In this document: piece after piece, positions 1-10,981 of the stretch | How positions within the stretch are numbered: the stretch's first letter is position 1 | Layout: every line of letters begins with the position of its first letter | Assembly (NCBI RefSeq): GCF_025370935.1 | Contig: NC_133472.1 | Location: 23,045,695-23,109,694, forward strand | Reading direction: 5' to 3' | Length of the DNA: 64,000 nt | From: Choristoneura fumiferana | Lineage: Eukaryota > Arthropoda > Insecta > Lepidoptera > Tortricidae | Program-made: the position numbers and the translations under genes | Notes under the pieces: generated by a model | What the model was told of the DNA's origin: nothing | Databases searched by the model: none | Seen by the model: only the letters and a program-made list of their open reading frames with translations

Positions 1-450
1 CAAAAAACAAAAAGGCGGCTTTGGTATTTATTTATATACATTACATTATATATTTATATAAATTCATGTCATGTTAATTAATTAATATTATAGATGTTAC
101 ATTACATGATGAGGTTGTAGGTAGGTAGGTGCACGACACTCTGATAGGGTATATAATGTTATCCCTCGAATGACTTCGAATCTTGTTTTAGAGATATTCA
201 GGATACAACTGTTGTTTTTTTAAGTTATGAATGCCATAAAAAATATTTAGGAAAGAATTAAGGCATTCATAGAATTTATGTTGATTTTTCATTCATGGAA
301 TGTGAAAGCCATAAAGAGCAACAACTATTTATCAAATCTGCATGTACGGAAAGTACTGGCGTCTAGTTATACAGTGTAACTAACATTAACAGATGACACT
401 GTACGTATCAAACGAAAAGAAAAATTAAACCGAACAAATTGAGAAAAGAC
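1..450. other. AT-rich intergenic DNA
   Basis: AT-rich sequence with no convincing ORF, RNA gene or repeat that I recognise. Confidence 0.5.
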
Positions 451-560
451 TGTTAAAAAACCGGCCAAGTGCGAGTCAGACTCCTGCACGAAGGTTCTGT
501 ACCATTATCTACAAGTATAAAACATTAGACATTAGCAAAAAACGGCAAAAAAACACGTTT
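451..560. repeat. Lepidopteran CCGGCC/GGTTCCGTA repeat, fragment
   Basis: AAAAACCGGCCAAGTGCGAG followed by a GGTTCTGTACCATTA-like block is the end of a dispersed repeat family common in Lepidoptera. Other copies in this window are at 13440, 17127, 27787, 34625 and 55480. Only the end is present here. Confidence 0.75.
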
Positions 561-1383
561 GTTGTATAGGCCGGGCGCCCCCTTAAATGTTTATTTTATT
601 TTAATTTAATATTTTTTTTATTGAATATACAACTTAATTTTCTGTGAATATTTCAAGCGTCTACCTGTAGGCGTTATTTATCAATTTCGGTCATTATTAA
701 TTCTTATTTTCTAGTTTGGTCTCATTAACTCTTGAGAATAATATTTAATATAGAAGAAAGTGACATTAAAATATATATATATTAGGCACCAAGAAAGGAA
801 ATAAAATAAACATTGTGCCGAAAGAAGTAAAAAGGGCCATCCATACTCAGCGTATTGCTACAGCAAGCCGCAGCGCTGGTTTTCAGTATGATCCTTAATT
901 ACATTCTCCCCATGATATGTTAACTTTCCTTCTAAGTAGTATTCTATTTATTGACTTGCACCAGCTGTAAATAATAATTATTCATCGATGTAGGTATACA
1001 CAAAACATTCCTTTACGTCATCTTTATGATTTGCACAATCCAAAAAATCGGCAAATATCTTTATCAAGGCTTTAATTCTTTCTTTGAGATTCGGTTTATA
1101 ACATTAATTATTTCGAAATGTCTGTGTGTTCGAACTGTTCAATATTGTACTTCTTGGAAATAAGCTATTAAGCTTTTAGATCGATAACAAAGACACTTTT
1201 TCTTTTTGGTATATTTTTAGGCTCTGGCTCTTAGGACCTGAATTACCTATTAGAACACTCGTGTAACTTGTCATCCTTTGGCCATTTTTTGCAGACATTT
1301 CGACAATGACCACCTGCAGACACAAATTCTTTGATCAGCCCCTAGTTTCGAAATACTTAAAAAATAAGAAAAAAAAGAAAGGT
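561..1383. other. AT-rich intergenic DNA
   Basis: I see no coding sequence or recognisable repeat here. Confidence 0.4.
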
Positions 1384-1521
1384 TGCCTGTAAGAGATCGC
1401 TCTGAAGCGATAAGGCCGCCTATTGCTTACCTTAGAAAATCTCTATGTATATACTTGTGTTCTCTGTACTGTTTACTGTATTGGTGTGCAATAAAGAGTT
1501 ATTGTATTGTATTGTATTGTA
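1384..1521 (+). mobile_element. LINE 3' end with (ATTGT)n tail
   Basis: The segment runs GCGATAAGGCCGCCTATTG, a TTTACTGTATT stretch, CAATAAAGAG, then four ATTGT units. This is a 5'-truncated 3' UTR of a lepidopteran CR1-type LINE with its terminal microsatellite. A second, inverted copy lies inside a Penelope element at 47406-47520. Confidence 0.7.
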
Positions 1522-2500
1522 CTTACCGAGTTTTGCGTAATCTCTAAAGGCTGATCAATCACAACGTTTTGAGATCGCGAGGTGACTTTTTCTTTATTGT
1601 TAATAAAAAAAAGTGACTGCAAGCAATCGTTTGTTTCCTCTTCGCATTTGATTTTCGACTTTGTATGCTAAAATTATTGAGTAAAAGTGTTTTAATTAGT
1701 CAATATATGTACAAGAAATCCAATGCAATTGGGAGCCAAGTTTCGCATTAAACTAATTTACACGCTAAAAAAAAATAATAGTCTCATATGATGTAATGGG
1801 TCAAGATTGACCTGTTAGTAATTGCTTCGAATATTGTTGGTGCAAGTTGCCAATTGACTAAAAACTTTCAATCGTTTTAATAATATAATTTATCGGTACG
1901 GAAACTACGGATTATTAAATTTTTTGAGTATTACTTCTCGTAGTCATAAATTTAACAGTTCTTAGCTTTTTTAATACATCTTGCTATAACTTAAGGTGAA
2001 GAGAATTACGTTTCACACCTACTCTATACTTTTTCCCAGTAAGCACCGAAAAACTAGATTAGATGTTAAATGATTGGAAATAACTTCGAACCGCATTGGC
2101 GTACACTTAGTTACTTGACATTGCGAATCTACTGCGTAAAAAAAAGCTTGTGAAGTTCGTCATTATAACATTGTGAATCTGTTTTAAAAATACATGTATG
2201 TACCTCGTTGCGGTTTTTTTCTGATTCTCAACAGAGATTTTCTGAACCGGGGATAATTTTTTTTGTGACATTCATAAGTGCTTGATATAACCCAAATTGA
2301 ATAAATAATTGTGTTTGTGTCCTAATTACCAAACTGAAATCAATTTGAACATGAATAAAAAATATTTATGTAGGATTTACTTTAAACCATACTTAATTAA
2401 ATTAAATTAATTTTATTATTGTAATTTTTTGCGATCCTCCATATACTTATGTTTATTACTTTCCCGTATATTCTTATCATAATTTAGTGACTTTGGTGTA
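1522..2500. other. AT-rich intergenic DNA
   Basis: No ORF of note and no recognised repeat. Confidence 0.4.
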
Positions 2501-2550
2501 ATTTATTTAATCAGGCGTTACTTTGCGGAGGTCCATATCAATGAACTAAA
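2501..2550 (-). mobile_element. Penelope terminal-repeat fragment
   Basis: On the minus strand this reads TTAGTTCATTGATATGGACC, then CTCCGCAAAGTAACGCCTGA and TTAAATAAAT. The same block ends the Penelope terminal repeats at 48000-48050 and (inverted) 49816-49870, and a diverged version lies at 33880-33945. It is an isolated end, with no coding part next to it. Confidence 0.7.
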
Positions 2551-2615
2551 AACAATTACTTTGATGTATGAATTGCTGTAAAACTTCTGCAAAGTAATCG
2601 TTTTTAGTTCATTGA
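2538..2615. repeat. Hairpin next to the Penelope end
   Basis: The 26-base arm 2538-2563 pairs with 2590-2615 (TCAATGAACTAAAAA... against ...TTTTTAGTTCATTGA) with one or two mismatches and a 26-base spacer. It overlaps the Penelope terminal fragment, so it could come from head-to-head element ends. Confidence 0.6.
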
Positions 2616-5026
2616 CTTAGATCATTGTCATGAAAACATCCTGTGGAGAATCGTAATGACACATGAGACCGTCGTACATACCATACTATAGGCAAAGCTA
2701 CCATTATGACTACTTAGAACAGTAATAGTTTGTTTCATTATAAAATATGAAAATCGATGTTAACCGCAAAAGTTCAAACTGCTTGTCAACGGTAGCAGCG
2801 CTGCCCTCCGTAAACAAAATGATTAAGTTCCGAAACTAATACAAAACCGACTAAAATTTCATTACACCAAAGAGATAAAGAAAGGGGAAAAATATTAAGC
2901 TCATCTTAGATCTGGAAGAAAAATATGCAAGTTGTGTTATGTTGCTCGTCTCGACTGACCAAGTGACCACCCCAAACTCGTTTATCGTTTGCTTTATGGC
3001 CTCGCGATGTAATGCAACTTCGCAATTTTTCTTCAGGTCTAAACTGGGCTTTATGGACGTTAAGTTTGTTGTGTGCGTGCATGTGCATATGTGTGTTTTG
3101 TCAAATTAGTTTTAGTTACACCCGCTAGATAGCGCTTCTAACCATACATGCAAATCTGGCCATAGAGTTGCCACTGTTTTTCTCTATAGGTACTAATACT
3201 CTTTGTTGCACGTTTTTGCGTGCATTTATACGGTGAGGCATACTACTTATTACCGGCCTCATTGTACCATTCACAGAACTACATTTCTTTTCTTTGCATA
3301 TCAGGTACGATCCAAGTTCCGTACAGGACACTCCTGTCACATAGAAGTATTTTGGTAAATTTAGGTCAACCATCTCATTTCAAGAGTTACAAATGAATAC
3401 CAAATTTCAAGTCAATCCGACTAAAGGTAGTGAACCGAATTTAACTAGTATCAATTGAACACATGTATGTATGTTTTCTGATAGGCTAGTTTTCTAATGG
3501 TATTATTTACGAATTTATTTTCAATTTTCTAGCATAATCTTAGCTGAACCTAATTTGTAGACGATCTCTTTACCCTTGTAACAAAATATCGCAGTTTTCA
3601 TTTCACCCAATTTCATATTTTATTACTGGCCTACTTAGCTGCTCGGAAACTTTTGTAATGGTTTTGGAACGACGCCAAAAATGAAGTGAGCGTTGTTTTA
3701 TACTTAAATACATACTAGTATTTTGATACGACATCATTTATAATTGGTAAAATTATACAAGTGGCAAAACATTATTATGTTTTTTGTGATGTCAGACTTT
3801 TCATGGAAGTGTAAAGTAGCCCAGTTCGATTAAGTTTTATTTATTTGTATATTTGAAACATGGTGGAAAGCAATGACCGGTGCCCATGGATAATCATAAA
3901 ATAATTAACGCAAGGAATCACGAACACTCAGCAAGCCGCTGAAGAATGGGGCATACAATACAATTTGAAAATGGATATTTTCCCAATGTATTGGTCCGGG
4001 AATGTTCTGTAATCATTCTGAAATATTTTTTCCGCATATTAAGTAAGTTTAAGAAATAAAAAAAACATATTAGTTAGTATAGTCAAATCAGAAATTATAC
4101 CGTTTCCAAACAAACCGGTAAAAAGTGGTGGATCCATTCCTTAACAGTAACTAATACATATTTTTTTAGTAACTGGACATAACAGTTAATTTGGGTTATT
4201 GTTGAGGAACGATGGATCTGATTAATCCCCCATCAAACTGCGGTCAACCCCCGTTGCTTTCATACCCTGTCTACATAAATCCCCCATTTCAGACGCACGC
4301 GATAGCCGCATAACTTACAAGTTATGGTACGTCTGTGACAAGTGTGACTTGATTTATTTCAGGGCCGGTGCCATCGACTTCTGCTTGCATTAACTTTGGT
4401 TTACTTAGTCTAGCCTTAATAAGCCACGTATAATTTTTATTTTTATCTCTATTTTATGTGTTGTATTATGTACGATGACATTAAGCGGTCTCAGCTCAGC
4501 ATAGTGTTGGCCATAGAGACCAAGGCTGGTCTTCCGCTGTGACCGCTTTACGGCTTCACGGAAGGCGACAAAAATTCACAAAACTAAACCAAAAAAGGGA
4601 CAATAAAAACAAAAGTAATAAAATTTAAATATCAAAAAAAAATCTAAACCAAAAAAAAATAAAATAGCAATAATGAAATCAAACAACACGAAACCAAACA
4701 AACGACACGTTTAAATAATTTTTTAACAAAACAAAACAGTAAAGATGTCGACACACAACACGACATACAACGCATGCCTCCAAATTAGAGTACAATATAT
4801 AAAATATGTCAAGAAGCAGTTGTGTCCAGATCTAGCATTTTGTTACATGTGCGTGTCAAAAGGTGTTTATCCAGAAAACCTGAAAAAGACATTTACAAGA
4901 CCTATTTACAAAAGTAGAAGTCACTTATAATAATTCAATTTACAGGCCTTAGCAGCTGTGGATCGTGGATCGATGTGGAATCCATGGTATTTACTAAAAA
5001 TGTATAAATAAATATCAATATTTACT
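2616..5026. other. No recognised gene
   Basis: Mostly AT-rich DNA. Minus-strand ORFs at 2906-3088 and 3125-3373 and a plus-strand ORF at 4745-4930 have no motif I recognise and no support beyond being open. Confidence 0.4.
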
Positions 5027-5689
5027 ATGAGAGTGGAGCGCCTCAAGGATTTTTTTGAGCTAGCAGAAGTAACATATAATAATATAGTGTCACACTCGAG
5101 AAAAAGTTCACCAACTGCTAAAAAAGGAAATAGTGATAATAAAAAGAAAGGAGAACCATATGTTAGCACAAAAGGTGAAACAGTCGAAGTTAAAAATATA
5201 AAAACCGAATCCTTGTGCTGGTGCTACTAGTTGTAGTAACGACTGCGGTAATGTTTCGGAAGAACGACGTGTTAATATTTTTAACTATTTTTGGGGTTAA
5301 GCAACTATCAGAGAAGAAGGGACTGGATTGTCCACTGTGCTATCAGAAAGTCAATCAAACGACCGAGTAAAATTGCAGCATCAAATAGATAGAGTTATGA
5401 ATATTACATCAATGAAGGCGAAGGTAGACGTAAAGTATGCCAAAAATGTCTGATTGCCACATAAGACGTTACGCAGACGTTCATACTTTATATTTTAGAC
5501 ACGATGGTTGATGGTTTTGCAAAAGCAGACGGACGAGGAAGCGCTGGAGGTCACAATAAAACATCTGAGAATGTGATTCAAGAAGCAAAAGACTTTATAC
5601 TTGATCTACCTCTTTAGCCGTCACATTATTACCTCAGAGATTCCACTAAAATATATCTTCCAGAAGAATTCAAAAGCTTATCAAGTAAA
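5027..5689 (+). pseudogene. Decayed transposon-type protein, N-terminal half
   Basis: Translation in shifting frames gives a lysine/serine-rich segment (codons from 5027), then NVSEERRVNIFNYFW at about 5250-5290, EYYINEGEGRRKVCQKC at about 5400-5450, and LDTMVDGFAKADGRGSAGGH followed by PSHYYLRDSTKIYLPEEFK at about 5495-5675. These blocks match my memory of a large multi-copy insect/cnidarian family of unnamed proteins with a cysteine motif, an RG(K)H-type linker and a 'SHY.R..S..(E/K)YL' block, thought to be transposon-derived. At least two in-frame stops and several frame changes make it a pseudogene. It breaks off at about 5689, where a LINE is inserted, and resumes at 6765. No biochemical function is known to me. 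Confidence 0.6.
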
Positions 5690-6764
5690 AAAAAAACTAA
5701 CAAACTATTAGGTTTCATTTGGCGTAACTGTAGTAAGTTCAGGAGTGTCGCGGCTTTGAAGGCAGCATATTTTGCTTTAGTGCGCAGTTTGTTGGAGTAT
5801 TGTTCTAATGTATGGAATCCCGTATAAAGATGTCACGTCGAAAGAATTGAACGCATTCAAAAGAGATTCCTGTTTTTCTTAGCCCTCCACCAAAACAAGC
5901 TTCGTTCACTGCAGTCATATAATCAACGTCTGACTCATTTTAAAATGATACCCCTCGAGGATCGACGTTGGATCTCGGACCAGGTCATGTTGCACAAAAT
6001 AATGAATGGGGCTTTAGACTGTCCTCAATTGTTACAAAAAATTGGCATGACGGTTCTAAGAACGCATGCCCGAGTAGCGAATTTTCGCCCATTCTCTGTT
6101 AAAACCCAGAGGACCAGAGTAGGTTCTCATAGTTTTATTCCAAGAATTTGTAAAAACCACAATGAGTTATTTAAGGATACAAGGGTTGATCTCACGAACA
6201 TATCGATTCACAAATACAAGCAACTTCTGTATAAATATAAAAGCTAATCATAGATAGCCTTAGCTGAGCAGCAGCGTGTTTTTGTTTGACATTATTTTTC
6301 GTTTTAGGACCCTTAATAGCTATTGTATTGAATTGTATAATTCTTTATAGTACACAGAACAGTTATGAAAATAACAGTTTACAAGAGAAAGAGATGTAGA
6401 AAGGCGAACTTATCCCTTAAAGGGATCTTTTCCAGTTAACCTTTGAACGATTAAAAGAACTACAGAAACATAGTTTTACTTCTACTTCTCTTTAGAATGC
6501 TTGGTGTATATTTCTTTTAATTCGTTAGCTTTTGTTTAAAATTAAGTATTATGCTATATATTATTTCCTAAGTTCCTAACATAAACACAAGTATATAATA
6601 AGTTAAGTATAAGTCAGCATTACTAAGCGATCTGCTTACGTTTAAACGGCATGCTGTGTTTGCCTGTAATAGGGTAAATACTTTTCCAATTGTTATACCT
6701 ATGTTTGTACTGCATGTTTTACGGTATGTTACCTGTTGGCAAACCTAAATAAATAAATAAATAA
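5690..6764 (+). mobile_element. 5'-truncated CR1/Jockey-like LINE
   Basis: From 5690 the translation reads LLGFIWRNCSKF, then ALKAAYFALVRSLLEYCSNV, a stop at about 5824, HVERIERIQKRFLFFL, and an open stretch from 5945 to 6247 (EDRRWISDQVMLHKIMNG at its start). This is the typical C-terminal end of a CR1/Jockey-clade reverse transcriptase, downstream of the catalytic domain. About 500 bases of 3' UTR follow, ending in an (AAAT)n microsatellite at 6748-6763 that marks the 3' terminus. The RT palm is missing by 5' truncation. It sits exactly inside the decayed transposon gene. Confidence 0.8.
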
Positions 6765-7640
6765 GTTCATTGCGCGGGCAAGAAAATCATGTCCTTAAAG
6801 TATTTATAAATTGTTTCAGGAAAACATTTAACATCGGATTCCATGTCCCTAAAAAAGACAAATGTGCATTATGTGTTTCAAGCAAATGTTTTGACGTCAA
6901 AACTCAAGAAGAAATGGAAAAATTGCAGAAGCATGAAACTGAAAAAGAAGAATCCTATAAGAGATTCATATTTCATCAGAAGCTTGACAAAATACCTTCT
7001 TTTGACCTTCAAAAAGTTTTGAATACCCCTTACGGAGAGAGCAGGACTGAAGCTGATGCCGAAAGGGGAGCAAACGAGATTGCCACATGTTTCCTGGAGT
7101 ACATAAAAAACGCTGACAAACTTGGCAACGTAAAACAGATTATATTTTATAGTATGCATGCTACAATAGAAAATTCAGTGAAAAATTCAATCGTCTGGGC
7201 ACCCTCCTAGTGGCCTACAATAATTCAATTTTATCGAAAAAATCCCGAGCCATATCCTGTGAATGTTCTGAATGGAGAGGACTTTTTAGGTTTATAAGAT
7301 ATTGTGGAACATACGTTAAAAAAAACCAGAGCATACAAATCTCTAAAATAACAATTGTTACATTCCGGAAGAAACAGCTCGAAAAAATGTTTGTGAAAAC
7401 CTCAATGTCAATGTCAATGGAATTCAGTGAAGTCGATCTCAGTGCCTTGAACAAGGCGAACCCAAAACAGAAGTTATACCCTTTTAAATTACCAATTTGT
7501 CAAAAGAAATATAGATAAAAAAAAATGGTTGAAAAAAATGGTAATCCCGAAAAGATTCGCAGAAGAATATTTAGATTTTATAACCAATGCAAAAGTTAAA
7601 GATTGCTTACCTGGCACCGATGTTGAGGATGATTGTTGAA
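6765..7640 (+). pseudogene. Decayed transposon-type protein, C-terminal half
   Basis: This continues the gene interrupted at 5689. The long open stretch 6770-7210 contains NIGFHVPKKDKCALC (a putative metal-binding segment), SFDLQKVLNTPYGES, and a YSMHATIEN block corresponding to the 'DSVHATIE' block I remember from relatives. A stop at 7208-7210 follows. Conserved-looking sequence then continues through other frames (EPYPVNVLNGEDFLGL at about 7240; MEFSEVDLSALNKANPKQK in the frame of 7210-7518) to a stop near 7640. The usual SDNCGGQNRN-like acidic block seems deleted before YSMHATIE. I infer a dead transposase-like gene; the superfamily is uncertain. Confidence 0.6.
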
Positions 7641-8179
7641 CTGGCTTTTTTAGTTTCTTTTACCTGTTTCGTAAATTGTTGATTTTTATTTTTTTTTATT
7701 AGTAGTTACTTTATCGTTTGATTTTTCAAGTATATTTTTTAATTAATACTTATAGTAGATATTACAATAATAACTGTTTTAGTTTTATGTTTATGTAAGG
7801 TTCTAATTATGCAAGAAATTGTTGTTGTTATTATCTAGTTGTAAAGGTTACGATTTTTTCTAGCAAACTGATTTTTATATTTGATTTTGATTGGTCAAAT
7901 CATGGTTCAAATGTAAAAAAAATCCAAAACCGAACAAATTGTTACAAAATACTTTTTTCATTTTATTAAACAAACATTTCAAAAGTAGTTTATTTTTTTT
8001 TTCTTTCTCTTACGGCAGTTTATTTGGCAACCTCAATTTAAAACATTAACACTTACAACAATACACTTTTTCAGATCACGCAAAATAATGCTAAAATAAA
8101 TGGAATATCTGTGTTGCTCCTTCGCCAAGTATATAGTGAGGCCAAGTCGTGCGAAACAGCTACGTTTGAGTTGGAAAAA
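7641..8179. other. No recognised gene
   Basis: AT-rich. It may include the 3' end of the decayed transposon, but I cannot define a terminus. Confidence 0.4.
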
Positions 8180-8305
8180 AATGTTTATTCATGCAATTTA
8201 ACCCGCCCGCCCTCTCTCCACATAAAAACGTAAATAACCAACGCAAACGTAACTGAACCCACCACCAAGAGAACCACCACCACCACAACCATAAACAAGA
8301 TTCCG

Positions 8306-8340
8306 GACACGTGTTTCGCTTCTCTCCGAAGCATCATCAG
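8306..8340 (-). ncRNA. Hammerhead-ribozyme-like motif, minus strand
   Basis: This is the same 35-base core as at 8410-8444, read on the other strand, with identical helix II and ACACGTGTC. Its 3' side is GTCCGG, which pairs in perfect register with the CCG preceding the core of the plus-strand copy. The ancestral stem I was therefore probably CCG/CGG, and each copy has decayed on one side. Confidence 0.65.
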
Positions 8341-8409
8341 TGGTTATTGACCCTACGACGCTTGGGACGCTTGGGATTCTTCGAACAAGCGTCGTGGGGT
8401 CAAAAACCG

Positions 8410-8444
8410 CTGATGATGCTTCGGAGAGAAGCGAAACACGTGTC
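8410..8444 (+). ncRNA. Hammerhead-ribozyme-like motif, plus strand
   Basis: CTGATGA is followed by a T, a 5-bp helix GCTTC/GAAGC with loop GGAGA, then GAAAC and ACGTGTC, giving a self-complementary ACAC/GTGT stem III and a GUC cleavage triplet. Bases just 5' (CAAAAACCG) can pair with bases just 3' (TGGATTTTG) as stem I, one position out of register. Hammerheads of this short-stem-III type are known in Penelope-like elements. The T between core and helix II is non-canonical. Confidence 0.65.
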
Positions 8445-8520
8445 ATGGATTTTGTTTATGGTTGTGGTGGTGGTGGTTCAAGAACTACTTGCTAATCTGG
8501 CAGTGTAACGCCAATTCAGA

Positions 8521-9931
8521 TATTTTTAAAAATAGTACTTAATATTTAATTTATATTAACATTTTAATAGACGGTTCTGAGAGTTAATTTAATACTAACT
8601 GGTTGTTGTGCCACCAGGCGGGTGTTTCAAAATCGCTTTAGTTTTTTGCATGTCATGTTGGTAGCTTAGTGCTTGCTATTATTGCAGTTTGCACGCGATT
8701 TTTCAGGCAATGGATTGGAATATAAAGTTGTTTTGACGGACGTTGGAAGTTGTCGGACGTATGAAACATGCAGGGATATTTTTTACTAGGTTCTAATGAA
8801 GTTTTTTGTAATAAATTGAAAACTGATCACAAAAGAGCTGACGACTCTTCTTTGTATCGCAGGTACTAATCCACAAGTGTTCACTAGTTTTTATTGTGTA
8901 CTACCTGCATATAGAAAAAATCGCAAAAAAACTATCAGCTGAATCTGGACGGGGCGGTACAGATTCTGAAAATTACTACCACTTGGAAACCAAAGCCTTA
9001 ATCTGAGCGACGCAATCGCAAAACTAATCCGCAAAATCAACCACGAAATTGCCGATAAGGATTGTGTCAGAGCTTTACTCGCAAGTGAGGCTTAGCATAG
9101 GCAATTCAGAAATGCCCTGGTATTCGTTCAAGTGGATTGAGTAAGCAAAATATTATAACGCATCATTGCGAATGCTACGGCTTGGGCCATTGACCACCGC
9201 AATAGCGGTTCGGATCTCTGTAAGGGAGCGTGTGTACTGGAAGCAGTATAGTGCCTATTTTCTGGATGTTAGTGTAATTTCACGAGATACCTACTAAAAA
9301 TGATTGGTAGAGCAATCACTATAACCGGCTAACTGGTCGGAGAGTTGGATAAGAAGACGTAGTAACAAAAGAAACGTGTAATACACAATCTACGAATTAA
9401 TTCAGTTAGCGCTGCTCTTCAATATAATAAAAAAACACTGGCTTGAGACTTACTGCAGAGGTAAGATGGGAAACAGGGCAGGGTATTAGGAAGCGGCGGA
9501 GCGTACAGCAGGGCTGCAGTCTTCGCCGGCGAACTGCTCCGAGTCAGCAGACCGAAGCGATGATAGTGTAGAAAAGATGGATGAATTAGAAAAGGATGGG
9601 CTGGGATTAAATACCCTATTTTAATATCTACTTAAAGCACCCATCCAAGCTTCGTTTTAGTGTCAACACCAGTGAAAGAAAACAAAAAGGACTTGGAATA
9701 GGTTTTACAAATAAAATACAATAAAATAAGAAACGTGAATAAAAAAGTAAAAGAAATTTTTTAACAAAAAAGTAAAACCAACTCCAAATAAATAAAAAAT
9801 AAAACAAAAAATATAACCGATTTCTCACTTATTAGTGATTTGTAGCCAAAGTACCTACATTTAACAACGATTCATTTAAGCCCAAACACGGCTTAGTTAC
9901 GTTGTTTTATAACAGAGTTCCGTTGCCTACC
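8521..9931. other. No recognised gene
   Basis: No coding motif found. A-rich and T-rich tracts occur around 9680-9810. Parts may be old repeat, but I cannot assign them. Confidence 0.4.
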
Positions 9932-10180
9932 TTCCGGCGTCAGCATCAGATCAGTTCGAAAGAATCATTAACTTAAAGCTTTTTTTTGGTCGCTTATCTA
10001 GGTTTATAAATCATAATCGTTTATAGCCGCGCGAGCATTACTTAGCCTTGACGAGTTCCATTGGTCATCTGCGGTCTTCTTCATCAGGTCCTGTTTACCA
10101 AATGATAATTTCTGAATGTAAATGCTTATCTTCATGCTAAAAATGCCAAAATCGCCATAGGTGTGCCCTCGATTCACCTA
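9932..10180 (-). repeat. Dispersed repeat A, minus copy
   Basis: About 240 bases match 15965-16200 in inverted orientation. Shared blocks include CATCAGATCAGTTCGAAAGA, GCATTACTTAGCCTTGACGA (diverged) and the CCAAATGATAATTTCTGAAT segment. It is non-coding. Confidence 0.75.
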
Positions 10181-10237
10181 GGATCACATCATCAGATCTT
10201 GACTTGGTGACAATGGGACCACCTCCGAAGAGGACTC

Positions 10238-10945
10238 TTTCGAATAAGAAAAGAATTTTGAAAATCGGTGCACAATTGACTGAGTAATCGGTGAACATAC
10301 ATAAAAAAAACATTAAATAAAAAAAATATCAAAAACCCGACTGCCAAAACTAAAAGGAAGAAAATAAGCCTAGTGGTCTAAAACTCTGTTAATTTAAAGT
10401 TCAACAGTCGGGACCCGTTTAAAGCGACGCTCAAAAACTCTTAGTAATGGGTCCCGTCCCGACTGTTGAACTTTAAATTAGCTACTTAACAGAGTTCTAG
10501 ACCACTAGGCTTATTTTCTTCCTTTTAGTTTTGGCAGTCGGGTTTTTTTATTTTTTTTATTTAATGTTTTATTTTACACTATTTTAATATTTATGTGAAA
10601 TAAAAGTATTGTAACCCATATATATTTAGAATGGGCTAATTATTAGCTCTCATTTGATACCCATATTGTTACAATACAAAAATGTTGTTTTCATTCCTCC
10701 GCCATATTTTTTTTCGCAGACGCCATATTGAAATATTATATAGCCTATGTCACTCCAACAGTTAATGTTAAAATCTGTCTAGCCGTTTAGGCTCCAACGA
10801 GGACCAAAGAAATGGACATACATACCCACATTCATACATACATACATACATACGCTCGAAAAACATAACCCTCCTTCGGGCAGTCGGGTAAAAATACAAA
10901 CATTGGAACATAGAACCTCCTCCTCTTTTAAAGTCAGTTAAAAAA
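10238..10945. repeat. Composite CCCGACTGCC lepidopteran repeat
   Basis: The unit begins with a GAATTTTGAAAATCGG / GAGTAATCGGTGAACATAC block and ends with a CATA microsatellite, CCTCCTTCGGGCAGTCGGGT and AAACATTGGAACATAGAACC. It contains the large foldback at 10309-10568. An inverted partial copy of its outer part lies at 15305-15390. Confidence 0.65.
10309..10568. repeat. Near-perfect 260-bp foldback
   Basis: Arm 10309-10416 is the reverse complement of 10449-10568 with few differences, most visibly GCTACTTAAC inserted in the right arm. The loop is about 32 bases. CAACAGTCGGGAC appears in both arms close to the loop, and the arms end in ACATTAAATAAAAAAA. It resembles a foldback/MITE and would form a strong hairpin if transcribed. 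Confidence 0.85.
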
Positions 10946-10981
10946 TAATAACATAGGTCAAGACAATGAAACTGCTTAAAA

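Larger units (their letters stand above)
8180..8520. mobile_element. Head-to-head Penelope-type terminal repeats
   Basis: A 209-bp inverted repeat (arms 8271-8364 and 8386-8479, spacer 8365-8385) consists of two copies of the same unit in opposite orientation. Each unit carries a TGGTGGTGG-rich tail, as in the Penelope terminal repeats at 47880 and 51305, and a hammerhead-like core. There is no RT or GIY-YIG coding nearby. It looks like a minimal Penelope derivative or a solo pair of terminal repeats. Confidence 0.65.

Noticed and set aside
2906..3373. Two minus-strand ORFs (60 and 82 codons)
   Set aside because: No motif, no splice support, no similarity I recognise.
6878..7454. Minus-strand ORFs of 93 and 79 codons
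   Set aside because: Antisense shadows of the decayed transposon gene.
8198..8508. Opposite-strand ORFs over the palindrome
   Set aside because: Symmetry of the inverted repeat creates them; glycine/valine runs come from the GGT microsatellite.
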